From assembly GCA_963763305.1 (NCBI GenBank), contig CAVXNP010000001.1, positions 2,542,001-2,606,000 of the forward strand: a stretch of DNA of 64,000 bases, written 5' to 3'. The stretch is from CAVXNP01 sp963763305. GTDB taxonomy: Bacteria; Pseudomonadota; Gammaproteobacteria; Xanthomonadales; Rhodanobacteraceae. The notes beneath the pieces were generated by a model. It saw nothing but the letters and a program-made list of their open reading frames with translations. It did not search any database and was not told where the DNA came from. Of the stretch, positions 18,511 through 28,036 are shown piece after piece (the first letter of the stretch is position 1; each line of letters opens with the position of its first letter). The translations under genes were made by a program, and so were the position numbers.

Positions 18511-21500
18511 ATGCTTGGTCGATACGGATGGCTGTTGCTGCTGGGCGGGTGGTTCGCGAGCGCACCACTGCTGGCCCAGGAGATTCCCCCGCCGTTGCGG
18601 GACTGGCAGGGCTGGGTGCTGCATGACATGCACCGGCAAGCCTGCCCGCTGATCGCCGGCACTTCGGTGCGCGGCGAGCCCCGCGAGTGCGTCTGGCCCG
18701 GCACGCTTTTGCTGGACGCGGGCGCCCAGGGTGGCCGCTTCGCGCTGCAGGTCCATGTGGACGCGCCGAGCTGGGTGGCTCTTCCGGGCGACGCGCAGAC
18801 CTGGCCCCAGCAGGTGACAGCGAACGATCGGCCGGCCATCGTGCTCGAGCGCGACGGGCGCCCGGCGGTTCGCATGGAGCCGGGCGATTACCGGCTGCGC
18901 GGGCTCCTGCCCTGGACCGAGCGGCCCGCGCGGCTGCCGGTGCCCATGGCGATCGGCCTGGTGGCACTGCAACTGGACGGCAAACCGGTCGCCCACCTGG
19001 AGCGGCACGGCGAGCAGGTCACCCTGGGCGAAGCCGCGGCGACCGAACGGGCCGCCGACGCGCTGGCCTTGCGCGTGTACCGGCGCCTGCAGGATGGCGT
19101 GCCGGCCACGCTGCAGACGCGGCTGCAACTGGATGTGGCCGGCAGTGCGCGTGAGGTCGCGCTGGGACCGGCGCTGCCGACCGGCTTCGTCGCCACTGCA
19201 CTGGACAGCCCGTTGCCGGCACGGCTCGGCAACGACGGGCAGCTCCACGTGCAACTGCGACCCGGGCATTGGTCTGTGTCCCTGGCGGCGCGCGCCGCGG
19301 CTCCGCTGGACCATGCCGGGGTGAAGCCGCCGCCGGCGCCGTGGCCGGCGCAGGAGGTATGGAGCTACGCCGACGCGCCGGGCTTCCGCAGCACCCGGGT
19401 GCAGGGTCAGGCGACCGACGCCGGCCAGGCCGGCGTGCCCGATGCCTGGCAGGCGCTGCCGGCGTTCGTGCTGGATGCCAGCCACGGCCTCACCGTCACC
19501 GCGGGCAATCGCGGCAACCAGGGCGGGCAGGGCGACCAGCTTCGGCTGCAGCGCCAGCTGTGGCTGGACTTCGATGGTCGCGGCATCTCCGCGGCCGACC
19601 ATCTCACCGGCCAGCTTCGGCGGCAACAGCGGCTCGACGTCGGTGCCCCGTGGCGATTGCAGCATGCCGCCCAGGACGGCGTCCCGCTGTTGATCAGCCA
19701 GGGGCCGCAGGACCACCGTGGCGTGGAGCTGCGCAGCGAGCAGGTGGACCTGCTGGCGGGCCTGCGCCTGTCCGGAAAGGACGGCGCGGTGCCGGCGGCC
19801 GGCTGGCTGGTGCCGCTGGATGGCATCGATGCCACCTTGCACCTGCCGCGCGGCTACCGTCTCCTGGCTGCACCCGGCGCGGACCGCTCGCCCGATTCGT
19901 GGGTGGCCAGCTGGAGTCTGCTGGACCTGTTCGTGGTGGCCCTGATCACCTTGCTGGCCGGGCGCCTGCTCGGATGGCGCTGGGCGCTGCTGGCCGGCGC
20001 ATTCCTGGTCCTGGCGCAGCACGAGCCGGGCGGCCCGCGCTGGACCCTGGCCGCCGCGTTCGCGTTGGGCCTGCTGCTGCGCGCACTGCCGCTCGGGCGC
20101 TTGCGCAGCCTCGGACGCGTCGGCGCCCTTGCGGCGTTCGCCCTGGCGCTGTTGTGGACCCTGCCGTTTGCCGCCACGCAACTGCAGTACGCCCTGCACC
20201 CGCAGCTGGAGCCAGGCGGCATGCCCGTGTCGGCGCGGTTCGCCCCGGAGCAGCGGGTCGTGGCCATGCAGCAGGAGTCGGCTTCCCCGGTCGCTGCGCC
20301 GCCACCTCGGCTGACGGCGTCCGCTGAGCCGCAACGGGCCGTGCTGAAGGACAAATCGATGGGGTCGGCGTCGTACGCACAGAACCTCGACGGCACGGTG
20401 GCGCGGCTCGAGCACCAGGATGCCGGCGCGCCGGTCCAGGCCGGCGGCGGCACGCCGCATTGGGATGAAGGCAACAACTACCGGCTGGCCTGGTCCGGGC
20501 CGGTCAGCGTCGGGCAGACCGCGCGCCTGGTGGTGGTGCCGGCGGGGCTGGTGGCGCTGCTGCGCCTGGTGATGGTGCTGTTGCTGGCCGCTCTGCTGGG
20601 ACGCCTGGCGCAGCAGTTGCTGGGGCCGATGCGCGGGCGCTGGCCACGCTGGTGGTCCGGCAGCGGCGCTGCCGCGGCCGTCGTGCTGGCCCTGCTCGGC
20701 GCGCCCGGCGCGGGCCATGCCCAGGTCATACCCAGCCAGGCGCTGCTGGACCAGTTGGCGCAACGGCTCGCCGAAGCGCCCGCATGCGCGCCCGACTGTG
20801 CCGCCGTGGCGCAGGCACATCTGCAGGTCGACGGTGACCGTGTCGATCTGTCGTTGCAGACGCACGTGGCCACCCCGTCGGCCGTGCCACTGCCGATGCC
20901 CGGGGACGGTCTGCGCCTGGCGTCGGTGCACGTGGATGGCAAGGCCGATCCCGCACTGACCCGGCGCGGCGAGCAGGCCCTGATACGACTGGACCGCGGG
21001 GTTCACGTGGTGGACCTGCATTACGCGCTCGATGGTGCGGACAGCGTCAGCCTGCGCTTCGCCATGCGGCCGCAACGGCTGCTGTTCGCCGGCCCGGGCT
21101 GGACCCTGGAAGGCGTCGATCAGCAGCGCCCGCTGGGCGACAGCGTCACCCTGCGCCGCATCCGCACGGCGACCGCCAGCAGCGGGCCGGCGCCGGTGCA
21201 GAGCTTTCCGCCGTACGTGCGGCTGCACCGCAGCCTGCACCTGGGCGTGGACTGGACCGTGCAGAACGAGGTCGAACGCATCGCGCCGCAGGAAGGCGGC
21301 TTCAGTGTCGAGCTGCCGCTGTTGCCTGGCGAGCACCCGATCGGGGCTGGCGAACGGGTCCGCGATGGCCACATCAAGGTGACCTTCAACGCCCGCACGA
21401 ACCGGGTGCGCTGGAGCAGCCGGCTGGACCCGTCCGCAGCCATCACCCTGACCGCGCCGCCACTGGACCAGCGGGCGGAAGAGTGGACCGTGGATGCCGC

Positions 21501-22599
21501 ACCGATGTGGCACCTGCAGGCCAGCGGTGTGCCGCCCAGCCGGAGCGTGGAAGCGTTGGTATTCCAGCCGCTGCCGGGTGAGCGGCTGCAACTGGCGGTA
21601 AGCCGGCCGGTGGCGGTACCCGGCGACAGCCTGGCGTTCGACAGTGCGGTCCTGAGCAGCAGCGCCGGTGAGCGCTCGGCCCAGACCACCCTGACCCTGC
21701 GCGGGCGCAGTACGCGGGGCGGCGAGCACGCGATCGGCGTGCCCAAGGGGGCGCAGCTGCTGCGGGCCAGCCGCGACGGGGTTCCGCTCGCACTGACCTT
21801 GCGCGACAACACCCTGAGCCTGCCGCTGTTGCCCGGCGCGCACGACTACAGCGTGCAGATGCGCCTGCCCGATGGCGTGTCATGGCGTACGCGCACCCCC
21901 GGGTTCGCCCTGCGCGCACCGGTGGCCAACGTCGACCTGGGGCTGCAACTGCCGCACGATCGCTGGGTGCTGTGGACCTGGGGGCCGAGCCAGGGGCCGG
22001 CGGTGCTGTACTGGTCGCAACTGGTGGTGCTGCTGCTGGCCTCCTGGCTGCTGGCCCGCTTCGCCCCCACGCCGTTGCGCTTTCATCACTGGCTGTTGCT
22101 GGGGCTGGGTTTTTCCGCGTTCGCCTGGAGCGCCTACGCGCTGGTGGTGGCGTGGTTGCTGCTGCTCGGCTGGCGCGCCCGCGCGCCTTTGCCGGCAAGC
22201 TGGAGTGCGCTGCGCAGCAACGTGGTGCAGATGTCGCTGGCGGCGCTTACCGTGCTGGCGCTGGCGGTGCTGATCAGCGCCGTGCCGCGCGGGCTGCTCG
22301 GCCTGCCGGACATGCACGTGGCCGGCAACAGCTCCAGTGCCTGGGACCTGCACTGGTTCGCCGACCGCAGCGATGGCGCCACGCCGGTCGCTGGCGTGTT
22401 CAGCGTGTCGCTGTGGTTCTACAAGCTGGCCATGCTGGCCTGGGCCCTGTGGCTGGCCAACGCACTGCTGGGCTGGCTGCGCTGGGGCTTTGACGCATGG
22501 ACCCGCGGCGGCTATTGGCGCGAGCGCGAAAAGGTTCCAGCACAGGCAGGCGCGATGCCGCCGGATCTGCCCACGGCGGAGCGCAAGCCCGATGCCTGA
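18511..22599 (+). CDS. large multi-pass membrane protein of unknown function (1362 residues)
   Basis: I do not recognise a characterised family. A signal peptide (MLGRYGWLLLLGGWFASAPLLA) leads to a large, probably periplasmic beta-rich region (to about residue 455). Then come a hydrophobic cluster (about 466-560), a short loop with alanine/proline and charged residues, two more hydrophobic segments (about 673-738), a second large periplasmic-type region (about 740-1160), four C-terminal membrane helices (about 1166-1324) and a charged tail. Two extracytoplasmic domains bounded by membrane bundles suggest an internal duplication, though I cannot align them by eye. The ATG at 18511 is chosen because the signal peptide begins there. 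The 3' end overlaps prmC by eight bases. Confidence 0.75.
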   Translation: MLGRYGWLLLLGGWFASAPLLAQEIPPPLRDWQGWVLHDMHRQACPLIAGTSVRGEPRECVWPGTLLLDAGAQGGRFALQVHVDAPSWVALPGDAQTWPQQVTANDRPAIVLERDGRPAVRMEPGDYRLRGLLPWTERPARLPVPMAIGLVALQLDGKPVAHLERHGEQVTLGEAAATERAADALALRVYRRLQDGVPATLQTRLQLDVAGSAREVALGPALPTGFVATALDSPLPARLGNDGQLHVQLRPGHWSVSLAARAAAPLDHAGVKPPPAPWPAQEVWSYADAPGFRSTRVQGQATDAGQAGVPDAWQALPAFVLDASHGLTVTAGNRGNQGGQGDQLRLQRQLWLDFDGRGISAADHLTGQLRRQQRLDVGAPWRLQHAAQDGVPLLISQGPQDHRGVELRSEQVDLLAGLRLSGKDGAVPAAGWLVPLDGIDATLHLPRGYRLLAAPGADRSPDSWVASWSLLDLFVVALITLLAGRLLGWRWALLAGAFLVLAQHEPGGPRWTLAAAFALGLLLRALPLGRLRSLGRVGALAAFALALLWTLPFAATQLQYALHPQLEPGGMPVSARFAPEQRVVAMQQESASPVAAPPPRLTASAEPQRAVLKDKSMGSASYAQNLDGTVARLEHQDAGAPVQAGGGTPHWDEGNNYRLAWSGPVSVGQTARLVVVPAGLVALLRLVMVLLLAALLGRLAQQLLGPMRGRWPRWWSGSGAAAAVVLALLGAPGAGHAQVIPSQALLDQLAQRLAEAPACAPDCAAVAQAHLQVDGDRVDLSLQTHVATPSAVPLPMPGDGLRLASVHVDGKADPALTRRGEQALIRLDRGVHVVDLHYALDGADSVSLRFAMRPQRLLFAGPGWTLEGVDQQRPLGDSVTLRRIRTATASSGPAPVQSFPPYVRLHRSLHLGVDWTVQNEVERIAPQEGGFSVELPLLPGEHPIGAGERVRDGHIKVTFNARTNRVRWSSRLDPSAAITLTAPPLDQRAEEWTVDAAPMWHLQASGVPPSRSVEALVFQPLPGERLQLAVSRPVAVPGDSLAFDSAVLSSSAGERSAQTTLTLRGRSTRGGEHAIGVPKGAQLLRASRDGVPLALTLRDNTLSLPLLPGAHDYSVQMRLPDGVSWRTRTPGFALRAPVANVDLGLQLPHDRWVLWTWGPSQGPAVLYWSQLVVLLLASWLLARFAPTPLRFHHWLLLGLGFSAFAWSAYALVVAWLLLLGWRARAPLPASWSALRSNVVQMSLAALTVLALAVLISAVPRGLLGLPDMHVAGNSSSAWDLHWFADRSDGATPVAGVFSVSLWFYKLAMLAWALWLANALLGWLRWGFDAWTRGGYWREREKVPAQAGAMPPDLPTAERKPDA

Positions 22600-23419
22600 C
22601 GTGCGTGAGACGTTGGCCGCCGCCAGCGCCCGGCTGGGCGAGCGGCTGGATGCCGAACTGCTGTTGCTGCACCTGCTGGGCAAGCCGCGCAGCTGGCTGT
22701 TGGCGCACGACCGCGACACGCTGCCCGACTCCGTGCGGCACGCCTATGCGGCGCTGGTCGAGCGGCGCCTGGGCGGCGAGCCGGTGGCCTATCTGATCGG
22801 CACTGCAGGCTTCTGGTCGCTGGAGCTGGAGGTGAGTCCGGCCACCTTGATCCCGCGCCCGGAAACCGAGCTGCTGGTCGAACTGGCGCTGTGCCACCTG
22901 CCTGACGGCGGTGGCGCGATGGTGGCCGACCTGGGCACCGGCAGCGGGGCGGTCGCACTGGCCCTGGCCAGCGAGCGGCCGCAAGCCCGGGTGACCGCCA
23001 CCGATGCCAGCGCGGCGGCGCTGGAGGTCGCCCGGCGCAACGCCCGCAAGCTCGGCCTGCACAACGTGCACTTCGCGCAGGGCGACTGGTTCGCGCCACT
23101 GGCCGGTTCGCATTTCGACCTGATCGTCTCCAACCCGCCCTACATCGAGGCCGACGATCCGCATCTGGGACGCGGCGACCTGCGGTTCGAACCGGCCTCC
23201 GCGTTGGCGTCGGGCGTCGACGGGCTGGACGATATCCGCACGATCGTGGCCGCCGCGCCCGCGCACCTTCAGGCTGGCGGTTGGCTGCTGTTCGAGCATG
23301 GCTGGAACCAGGGCGACGCGGCGCGCGAGCTGCTGCGCGTGCATGACTATGTCGAGGTTTTCACGGCGCAGGATCTGGAGCGGCGCGACCGGGTCAGCGG
23401 CGGGCGCCGGGTCGGCTGA
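22592..23419 (+). CDS. prmC: peptide chain release factor N5-glutamine methyltransferase
   Basis: S-adenosylmethionine-dependent enzyme that methylates the GGQ glutamine of RF1 and RF2. It has 275 residues: an N-terminal helical domain (about 1-75), then ATLIPRPETELLVELAL, the SAM-binding motif VADLGTGSGAVALALA, and the catalytic NPPY in IVSNPPYIEADDPHL (near residue 180). The ATG at 22592 overlaps the end of the large membrane-protein gene. prfA, its usual neighbour, is not present here. Confidence 0.94.
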   Translation: MPDVRETLAAASARLGERLDAELLLLHLLGKPRSWLLAHDRDTLPDSVRHAYAALVERRLGGEPVAYLIGTAGFWSLELEVSPATLIPRPETELLVELALCHLPDGGGAMVADLGTGSGAVALALASERPQARVTATDASAAALEVARRNARKLGLHNVHFAQGDWFAPLAGSHFDLIVSNPPYIEADDPHLGRGDLRFEPASALASGVDGLDDIRTIVAAAPAHLQAGGWLLFEHGWNQGDAARELLRVHDYVEVFTAQDLERRDRVSGGRRVG

Positions 23420-23455
23420 GGCTGCCGGCCCGGCGTGGACCGGCGCACGGCTTGC

Positions 23456-25345
23456 TCAGCCGGCGCTGGCGGCCACGGCGGAAGTCTGCGGAAAACGCCC
23501 CAGGATCGCACGGCGGATGCCGGGCAGGTCCAGGCCTGCCATGCTCAGCACTTCCTCGCGGCTGCCGTGTTCCAGGTAAGTGTCGGGCAGGCCCAGGTGC
23601 AGCACCGGCAGGGTCAGGCCGTGTGCGGCCAGACATTCGGCTACCGCCGAGCCGGCGCCACCGGCCACCGCGTTGTCCTCCAGCGTGACAAACCCCTCGT
23701 GGGTTCGGGCCAGCTCCAGGATCAGGGTCTCGTCCAGCGGCTTGATGAAGCGCATGTTGACCAGGGTCGCGTCCAGTTCCGCGGCGACGGTGGCAGCCGG
23801 CGCCAGCATCACGCCGAAACTGAGGATCGCCAGGCCACGCCCGCGCCGGCGCAGCTCGGCCTTGCCGATCGGCAGGGTGGTCAGCTCCGGGTGCACCTTT
23901 GCGCCCGGACCGGTACCGCGTGGATAGCGCACGGCCGCAGGTCCGGCGTACTGGAAGCCGGTGCTGAGCATCATCCGGCATTCGTTTTCGTCGGCCGGCG
24001 CCATCACCACCATGTTGGGCAGGCAGCGCAGGAAACTCAGGTCGAAGCTGCCGGCGTGGGTGGCGCCGTCCGGGCCGACCACGCCGGCGCGGTCGATGGC
24101 GAAGGTGACGTCCAGGTTCTGCAGCGCCACGTCGTGGATCGCCTGGTCGTAGGCGCGCTGCAGGAAAGTCGAATAGATCGCCACCACCGGCTTGGCGCCT
24201 TCGCAGGCCATGCCGGCGGCCAGCGTCACCGCATGCTGCTCGGCGATCGCCACGTCGAAGTAGCGCTCCGGATATTCCCGCGAGAAGCGCACCAGGCCCG
24301 AGCCTTCGCGCATGGCCGGCGTGATGCCCAGCAGGCGTTCGTCGGCAGCGGCCTGGTCGCACAGCCACTGGCTGAAGATGTCGGTGTAGGTGGGCTTGGC
24401 GGGCGTGCCCTTCTTGCTCAGGCCGGCCTGCGGGTCGAACGGGCCCACCGCGTGGTACTCGATCTGCGCCTGCTCGGCCGGGGCGTAACCCTTGCCCTTG
24501 GTGGTCATCACGTGCAGCAACTGCGGGCCCGGCAGGTTCTTCACCGTGCGCAGCGCGTGCAGCAATTGCGGCAGGTCGTGGCCGTCGATCGGGCCGGTGT
24601 AGTGGAAGCCCAGCTCCTCGAACAGGGTCGAAGGCACGAACATGCCCTTGGCGTGTTCCTCCCAACTCTTGAAGAAGCGTCCGAACAGCGACTGGCGCGG
24701 GATCGCCCGCTTGGCACGCTCGCGGAAGGCGTTGAGCCGGCGGCTGGTCATCGCACGGCCCATCATCTTGGTCAGTGCCCCGACGTTCTCGCTGATCGAC
24801 ATGCCGTTGTCGTTGAACACCACCAGCATGTCCGGTTCCACGTCGCCGCCGTGGTTGAGCGCCTCGAACGCCATGCCGGCGGTCATCGCGCCGTCGCCGA
24901 TCACCGCCACGACCTTGCGATGGTCGCCACGGCGCTGGTTGGCGATCGCCATGCCCAGGGCGGCCGAGATCGAGGTGGAGGAATGGCCCACGCCGAAGGT
25001 GTCGTACTCGCTTTCCTCGCGCCGCGGGAACGGCGCCAGGCCGTCTTTCTTCTTGATCGTGGTGATCCGCTCGCGCCGGCCGGTGAGGATCTTGTGCGGG
25101 TAGCACTGGTGGCCCACGTCCCACACCAGCCGGTCGTGCGGCGTGTCGAACTCGTGGTGCAGCGCCACGGTAAGCTCGACCACGCCCAGGCCGGCACCGA
25201 AGTGACCGCCGGAACTGGCCACCGATTCGATCAGGTACTGGCGCAACTCGTCCGCCACCGCGGGCAGTTCGTCGTCGGATACACGGCGCAGATCGGCAGG
25301 GATGTCGATCTGGGCCAGATGCGGATAGCGGGAAGGGTCGGTCAT
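23456..25345 (-). CDS. dxs: 1-deoxy-D-xylulose-5-phosphate synthase
   Basis: Thiamine diphosphate-dependent first enzyme of the MEP isoprenoid pathway, joining pyruvate and glyceraldehyde-3-phosphate. It has 629 residues. The ThDP-binding motif is GDGAMTAGMAFEALNHGG with the later NDNGMSIS; the transketolase-like domain has DVAIAEQHAVTLAAGMA with the catalytic glutamate, and the C-terminal domain holds RYPRGTGPG. The ATG at 25345 starts MTDPSRYPHL, the usual N-terminus. It is divergent from the iron-permease-like gene across about 126 bases. Confidence 0.96.
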   Translation of the reverse strand: MTDPSRYPHLAQIDIPADLRRVSDDELPAVADELRQYLIESVASSGGHFGAGLGVVELTVALHHEFDTPHDRLVWDVGHQCYPHKILTGRRERITTIKKKDGLAPFPRREESEYDTFGVGHSSTSISAALGMAIANQRRGDHRKVVAVIGDGAMTAGMAFEALNHGGDVEPDMLVVFNDNGMSISENVGALTKMMGRAMTSRRLNAFRERAKRAIPRQSLFGRFFKSWEEHAKGMFVPSTLFEELGFHYTGPIDGHDLPQLLHALRTVKNLPGPQLLHVMTTKGKGYAPAEQAQIEYHAVGPFDPQAGLSKKGTPAKPTYTDIFSQWLCDQAAADERLLGITPAMREGSGLVRFSREYPERYFDVAIAEQHAVTLAAGMACEGAKPVVAIYSTFLQRAYDQAIHDVALQNLDVTFAIDRAGVVGPDGATHAGSFDLSFLRCLPNMVVMAPADENECRMMLSTGFQYAGPAAVRYPRGTGPGAKVHPELTTLPIGKAELRRRGRGLAILSFGVMLAPAATVAAELDATLVNMRFIKPLDETLILELARTHEGFVTLEDNAVAGGAGSAVAECLAAHGLTLPVLHLGLPDTYLEHGSREEVLSMAGLDLPGIRRAILGRFPQTSAVAASAG

Positions 25346-25471
25346 CTGCGTATTGTTGGGCGTGCGCCAGGGCGGAGCAAGGGCGATGATGTGAACGGAC
25401 CGGGGCAGCCTACACACGCGACAGACGAATTTCGCCGCAAGCTGTGCTTCCCGCCCCGTTCCATAGCGACC

Positions 25472-26074
25472 ATGTCCAAGCTTTCCAGCGCTTTCCAGCG
25501 GTTTGCCGAAGCCACCGCACGCTACTCGGGCAGACCCGCCACGTTCCTTGCCGCCTTGCTCGTCATCGCCGGTTGGGCGGTGAGTGGGCCGCTGTTCGGG
25601 TTCAACGACACCTGGCAACTGGTGATCAATACCGGTACCACCATCATCACCTTCCTGATGGTGTTTCTGATCCAGAACAGCCAGAACCGCGAAAGCGCGG
25701 CCGTGCAGATCAAGCTCGACGAGCTGATCCATGCGACACGGGCCCGCAACAGCCTGCTCGATCTGGAAAACGTCGACGAGGAGACCCTCGAGCGTCTGCG
25801 TGAGAACTACCGCAAGCTGGCCCGGCGCACGGACGGGCGCGCGCCGGCTGGCGCCGGCCCTGCCGGCGGGTCTGCGGATGCGCGCGATGAAAAACGGCTA
25901 TCACCGGACGCGCCCGATCCCGATCAGGATTCAGCGCAACCGGATGCCTGCGCGGAGGATCGTGCCATCGATCGGGAGCTTCAGCGGGCGCACGCCCGAC
26001 AGAAGGTCGTCGAGCAGGCTCGGCAGAGGAACAAGGACAAGCGGGCCAAGCGCAGCGCCGACCGCGCAGGTTGA
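25472..26074 (+). CDS. low-affinity iron permease family protein
   Basis: A 200-residue protein with two hydrophobic segments near the N-terminus: FLAALLVIAGWAVSGPLFGF (about 26-45) and QLVINTGTTIITFLMVFLIQNSQNRES (about 50-76). These phrases match the bacterial PF04120 family, named after yeast Fet4. The bacterial proteins are much shorter than Fet4, so iron transport is doubtful. The C-terminal half is charged and low in complexity, with a predicted helix rich in Arg, Lys and Glu. It stands alone between dxs (divergent) and an HNH gene (convergent). Confidence 0.75.
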   Translation: MSKLSSAFQRFAEATARYSGRPATFLAALLVIAGWAVSGPLFGFNDTWQLVINTGTTIITFLMVFLIQNSQNRESAAVQIKLDELIHATRARNSLLDLENVDEETLERLRENYRKLARRTDGRAPAGAGPAGGSADARDEKRLSPDAPDPDQDSAQPDACAEDRAIDRELQRAHARQKVVEQARQRNKDKRAKRSADRAG

Positions 26075-26198
26075 GCGCCTGTTGCTCTTGAAGGCCCGCG
26101 ATGGGTGGGCGCCAGTGCCTTGCATCGGCCATGCGCCCCCGATGCGGTCGACCACGGGCATCCTGGACGCTGCGCGGAGGTGCCGAGCGCGCCGTGGC

Positions 26199-26795
26199 TC
26201 AGGTCAGCGCAGGGCGCCGGTCGCGCGGCAGGTGGTTGACCAGAAATTGCATCTGGTCGGCCAGGATGTTGCGGTTGGAAAGAATCAGGTGCTCCACCCA
26301 ACTGGGCCGGTAGGGCACCGCCAGCAGCGGCATCTGCGCCTGCTGCGGCGTCCGGTTGCTCTTCTTGAGGTTGCAGGCGAGGCAGGCGCTGACCACGTTT
26401 TCCCATTCGTCCCGGCCGCCCCTGGACACCGGCTGGACATGGTCGCGGGTCAGTTCGCCGCGGCTGTAATGGTTGCCGCAGTACAGGCACAGATGGCGAT
26501 CGCGTGCGAACAGCGCGGTGTTGGTCAGCGCCGGCGCCGGGTCGATCGCCCGGTCGCGGCAATGGCCGGTACTGGCGATGATCGGGTGCAGCTGGATCCG
26601 GCTCTGCTCCCCGGTCAGCCGGCTGTGTCCGCCGTGCACGGTGAGGCAAGGGTCGCCCAGGGTCCACGAGACCGCATCGCGTACATACAGGCAGACCGCT
26701 TCCTGCCAGCTGATCCAGTCCAGGATCCGGCCAGCCGCGTCGAGCGACAGCATCCGGGTGCTGTGAATATCCCGGGACGGCACTTCCATCAGCAT
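26199..26795 (-). CDS. HNH endonuclease family protein
   Basis: 198 residues with an HNH/zinc-finger nuclease module at about 105-150: LCLYCGNHYSRGELTRDHVQPVSRGGRDEWENVVSACLACN, which gives two CxxC pairs, the catalytic DH and the second-strand asparagine. The N-terminal half matches the uncharacterised chromosomal HNH proteins common in gammaproteobacteria, which are not linked to phage or homing elements. A second ATG six bases downstream is possible. No mobile-element genes are nearby. Confidence 0.85.
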   Translation of the reverse strand: MLMEVPSRDIHSTRMLSLDAAGRILDWISWQEAVCLYVRDAVSWTLGDPCLTVHGGHSRLTGEQSRIQLHPIIASTGHCRDRAIDPAPALTNTALFARDRHLCLYCGNHYSRGELTRDHVQPVSRGGRDEWENVVSACLACNLKKSNRTPQQAQMPLLAVPYRPSWVEHLILSNRNILADQMQFLVNHLPRDRRPALT

Positions 26796-26975
26796 GCGAT
26801 TTCCTTCAGCCAGGGCGAAAGACGGACGGCGATGCAACGATGCGCTTGCTCGCAGGATAGACCAACCCGATTGCAGTTTGCATGCAAGTGATTGTCGCCA
26901 TTGAGGACCGCGGCCCGGCCACGCTCTGCGATCCATTCGCCCAGGTGCCCGGGCGCTGATATAGTGGGCGTTGTT

Positions 26976-27135
26976 CCGGTGTACTGCTTCGCCCCTGGCC
27001 TCCGCTCCGGGCGCGGTTCGCGGCCAGCGCTGTCAATCAGAAGAGTTGCCGCAATGCGGCACTCGCCCGCTTCGGGCTGGCTTTCGTTGGAGAGCCGCCG
27101 GCGGCAAGGACGGCCAAGGGCGAAGCAGTACACTG
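26976..27135 (+). repeat. 160-bp element with near-perfect terminal inverted repeats
   Basis: The left arm (26976-27000, GGTGTACTGCTTCGCCCC core) and right arm (27112-27135, AAGGGCGAAGCAGTACAC core) are reverse complements except at two positions over about 25 bases. The interior has further small hairpins: TGCCG-CAATG-CGGCA (27047-27061) and GCCCG-CTT-CGGGC (27065-27077). It occupies much of the 414-base gap between the HNH gene and the sapC-like gene. No target-site duplication is evident. It may be a small non-autonomous mobile element, a structured RNA or a bidirectional terminator. Confidence 0.7.
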
Positions 27136-27209
27136 GACCCGATCGCCGGGTTTGGGAGGGGAAGCCAACCGTGGCGACCCCGGCGCGGCGGGGCATGAGG
27201 TAAAGCGAC

Positions 27210-27983
27210 GTGTCTGAAGTTCTTTTCTACGAGCGCCCGGTGCCGCTCAACCGCACTGCACACAAGGATCTGCGCCTGAAGGGCATGCCGAACGTCAAGT
27301 TCGCCGCCCGCGCGCACTCGGTGCCCCTGACCGGTGTCGAGTTTGCCGCCGCCGCGCGCGACATGCCGATCCTGTTCGCCGGCAGCGATATGGCCGATGC
27401 CGGCCCGATGGCGCTGCTGGGCATGCGCCAGAACGAGAATCTGTTTGTCGATGCCGACGGGCATTGGGCACCGAACGTGTATGTCCCGGCGTTCGTGCGA
27501 CGCTATCCGTTCGTGCTGGCCGAAAAGCCGGCCGGGGCCGAAGGCGACGATTTCACCGTGTTTCTGGACGAAGCCTTCGAGGGCTTCGGCACCGAGGAAG
27601 GTGAGCGACTGTTCAAGGAAGATGGCACCGACAGCGAGATGCTGACTTCCGCGGTCAATTTCCTGGGCGAGTTCCAGCAGCACGTGGCCCGCACCCGCTG
27701 GTTCATGGAGCAGTTGCGCAAGCACGACCTGCTGGAGCCTCGCAATATCCGTCTGGAGAAGAAGGACGGTACCTCGATCAACCTCAACGGCCTGTTCGTG
27801 GTCAACGAGGAAAAGCTGCGCCAGCTGGACGAGAAGACCGCACAGGAGTTCCTCAAGGAGGGGGTGCTGGGCTGGATCTACGCCCATCTGGTCTCGCTGC
27901 CGAACATCGACCGTCTGGCCAACCGGCTGGGCGAGCGGGTCCAGGCTGAAGAAGGCGCCGGCGCTGGCGACAGCGTCAACTGA
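27210..27983 (+). CDS. SapC family protein
   Basis: 257-residue soluble protein of the SapC family (PF07277), recognised by the opening LFYERPVPLNRTAHKDLRLK, the block ARDMPILFAGS and a middle segment YPFVLAEKPAG. It is named after a Campylobacter S-layer-associated gene, but the biochemical role is unknown. The start is a GTG with GAGG 12 bases before it. A strong terminator follows. It appears monocistronic and lies just downstream of the inverted-repeat element. Confidence 0.83.
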   Translation: MSEVLFYERPVPLNRTAHKDLRLKGMPNVKFAARAHSVPLTGVEFAAAARDMPILFAGSDMADAGPMALLGMRQNENLFVDADGHWAPNVYVPAFVRRYPFVLAEKPAGAEGDDFTVFLDEAFEGFGTEEGERLFKEDGTDSEMLTSAVNFLGEFQQHVARTRWFMEQLRKHDLLEPRNIRLEKKDGTSINLNGLFVVNEEKLRQLDEKTAQEFLKEGVLGWIYAHLVSLPNIDRLANRLGERVQAEEGAGAGDSVN

Positions 27984-28007
27984 GGCGTCACGAACAAACA
28001 GTCGAGG

Positions 28008-28036
28008 GCGCCGCGGCATGCCGCGGCGCTTTTTTT
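28008..28036 (+). terminator. rho-independent terminator of the sapC-like gene
   Basis: A perfect palindrome GCGCCGCGGCA/TGCCGCGGCGC (28008-28029) followed by seven T's, 25 bases after the stop. Confidence 0.92.

Noticed and set aside
18346..21843. 1165-residue minus-strand open frame opposite the large membrane protein
   Set aside because: Antisense, Gln/Arg/His-rich artefact; the plus strand has a signal peptide and consistent membrane topology.
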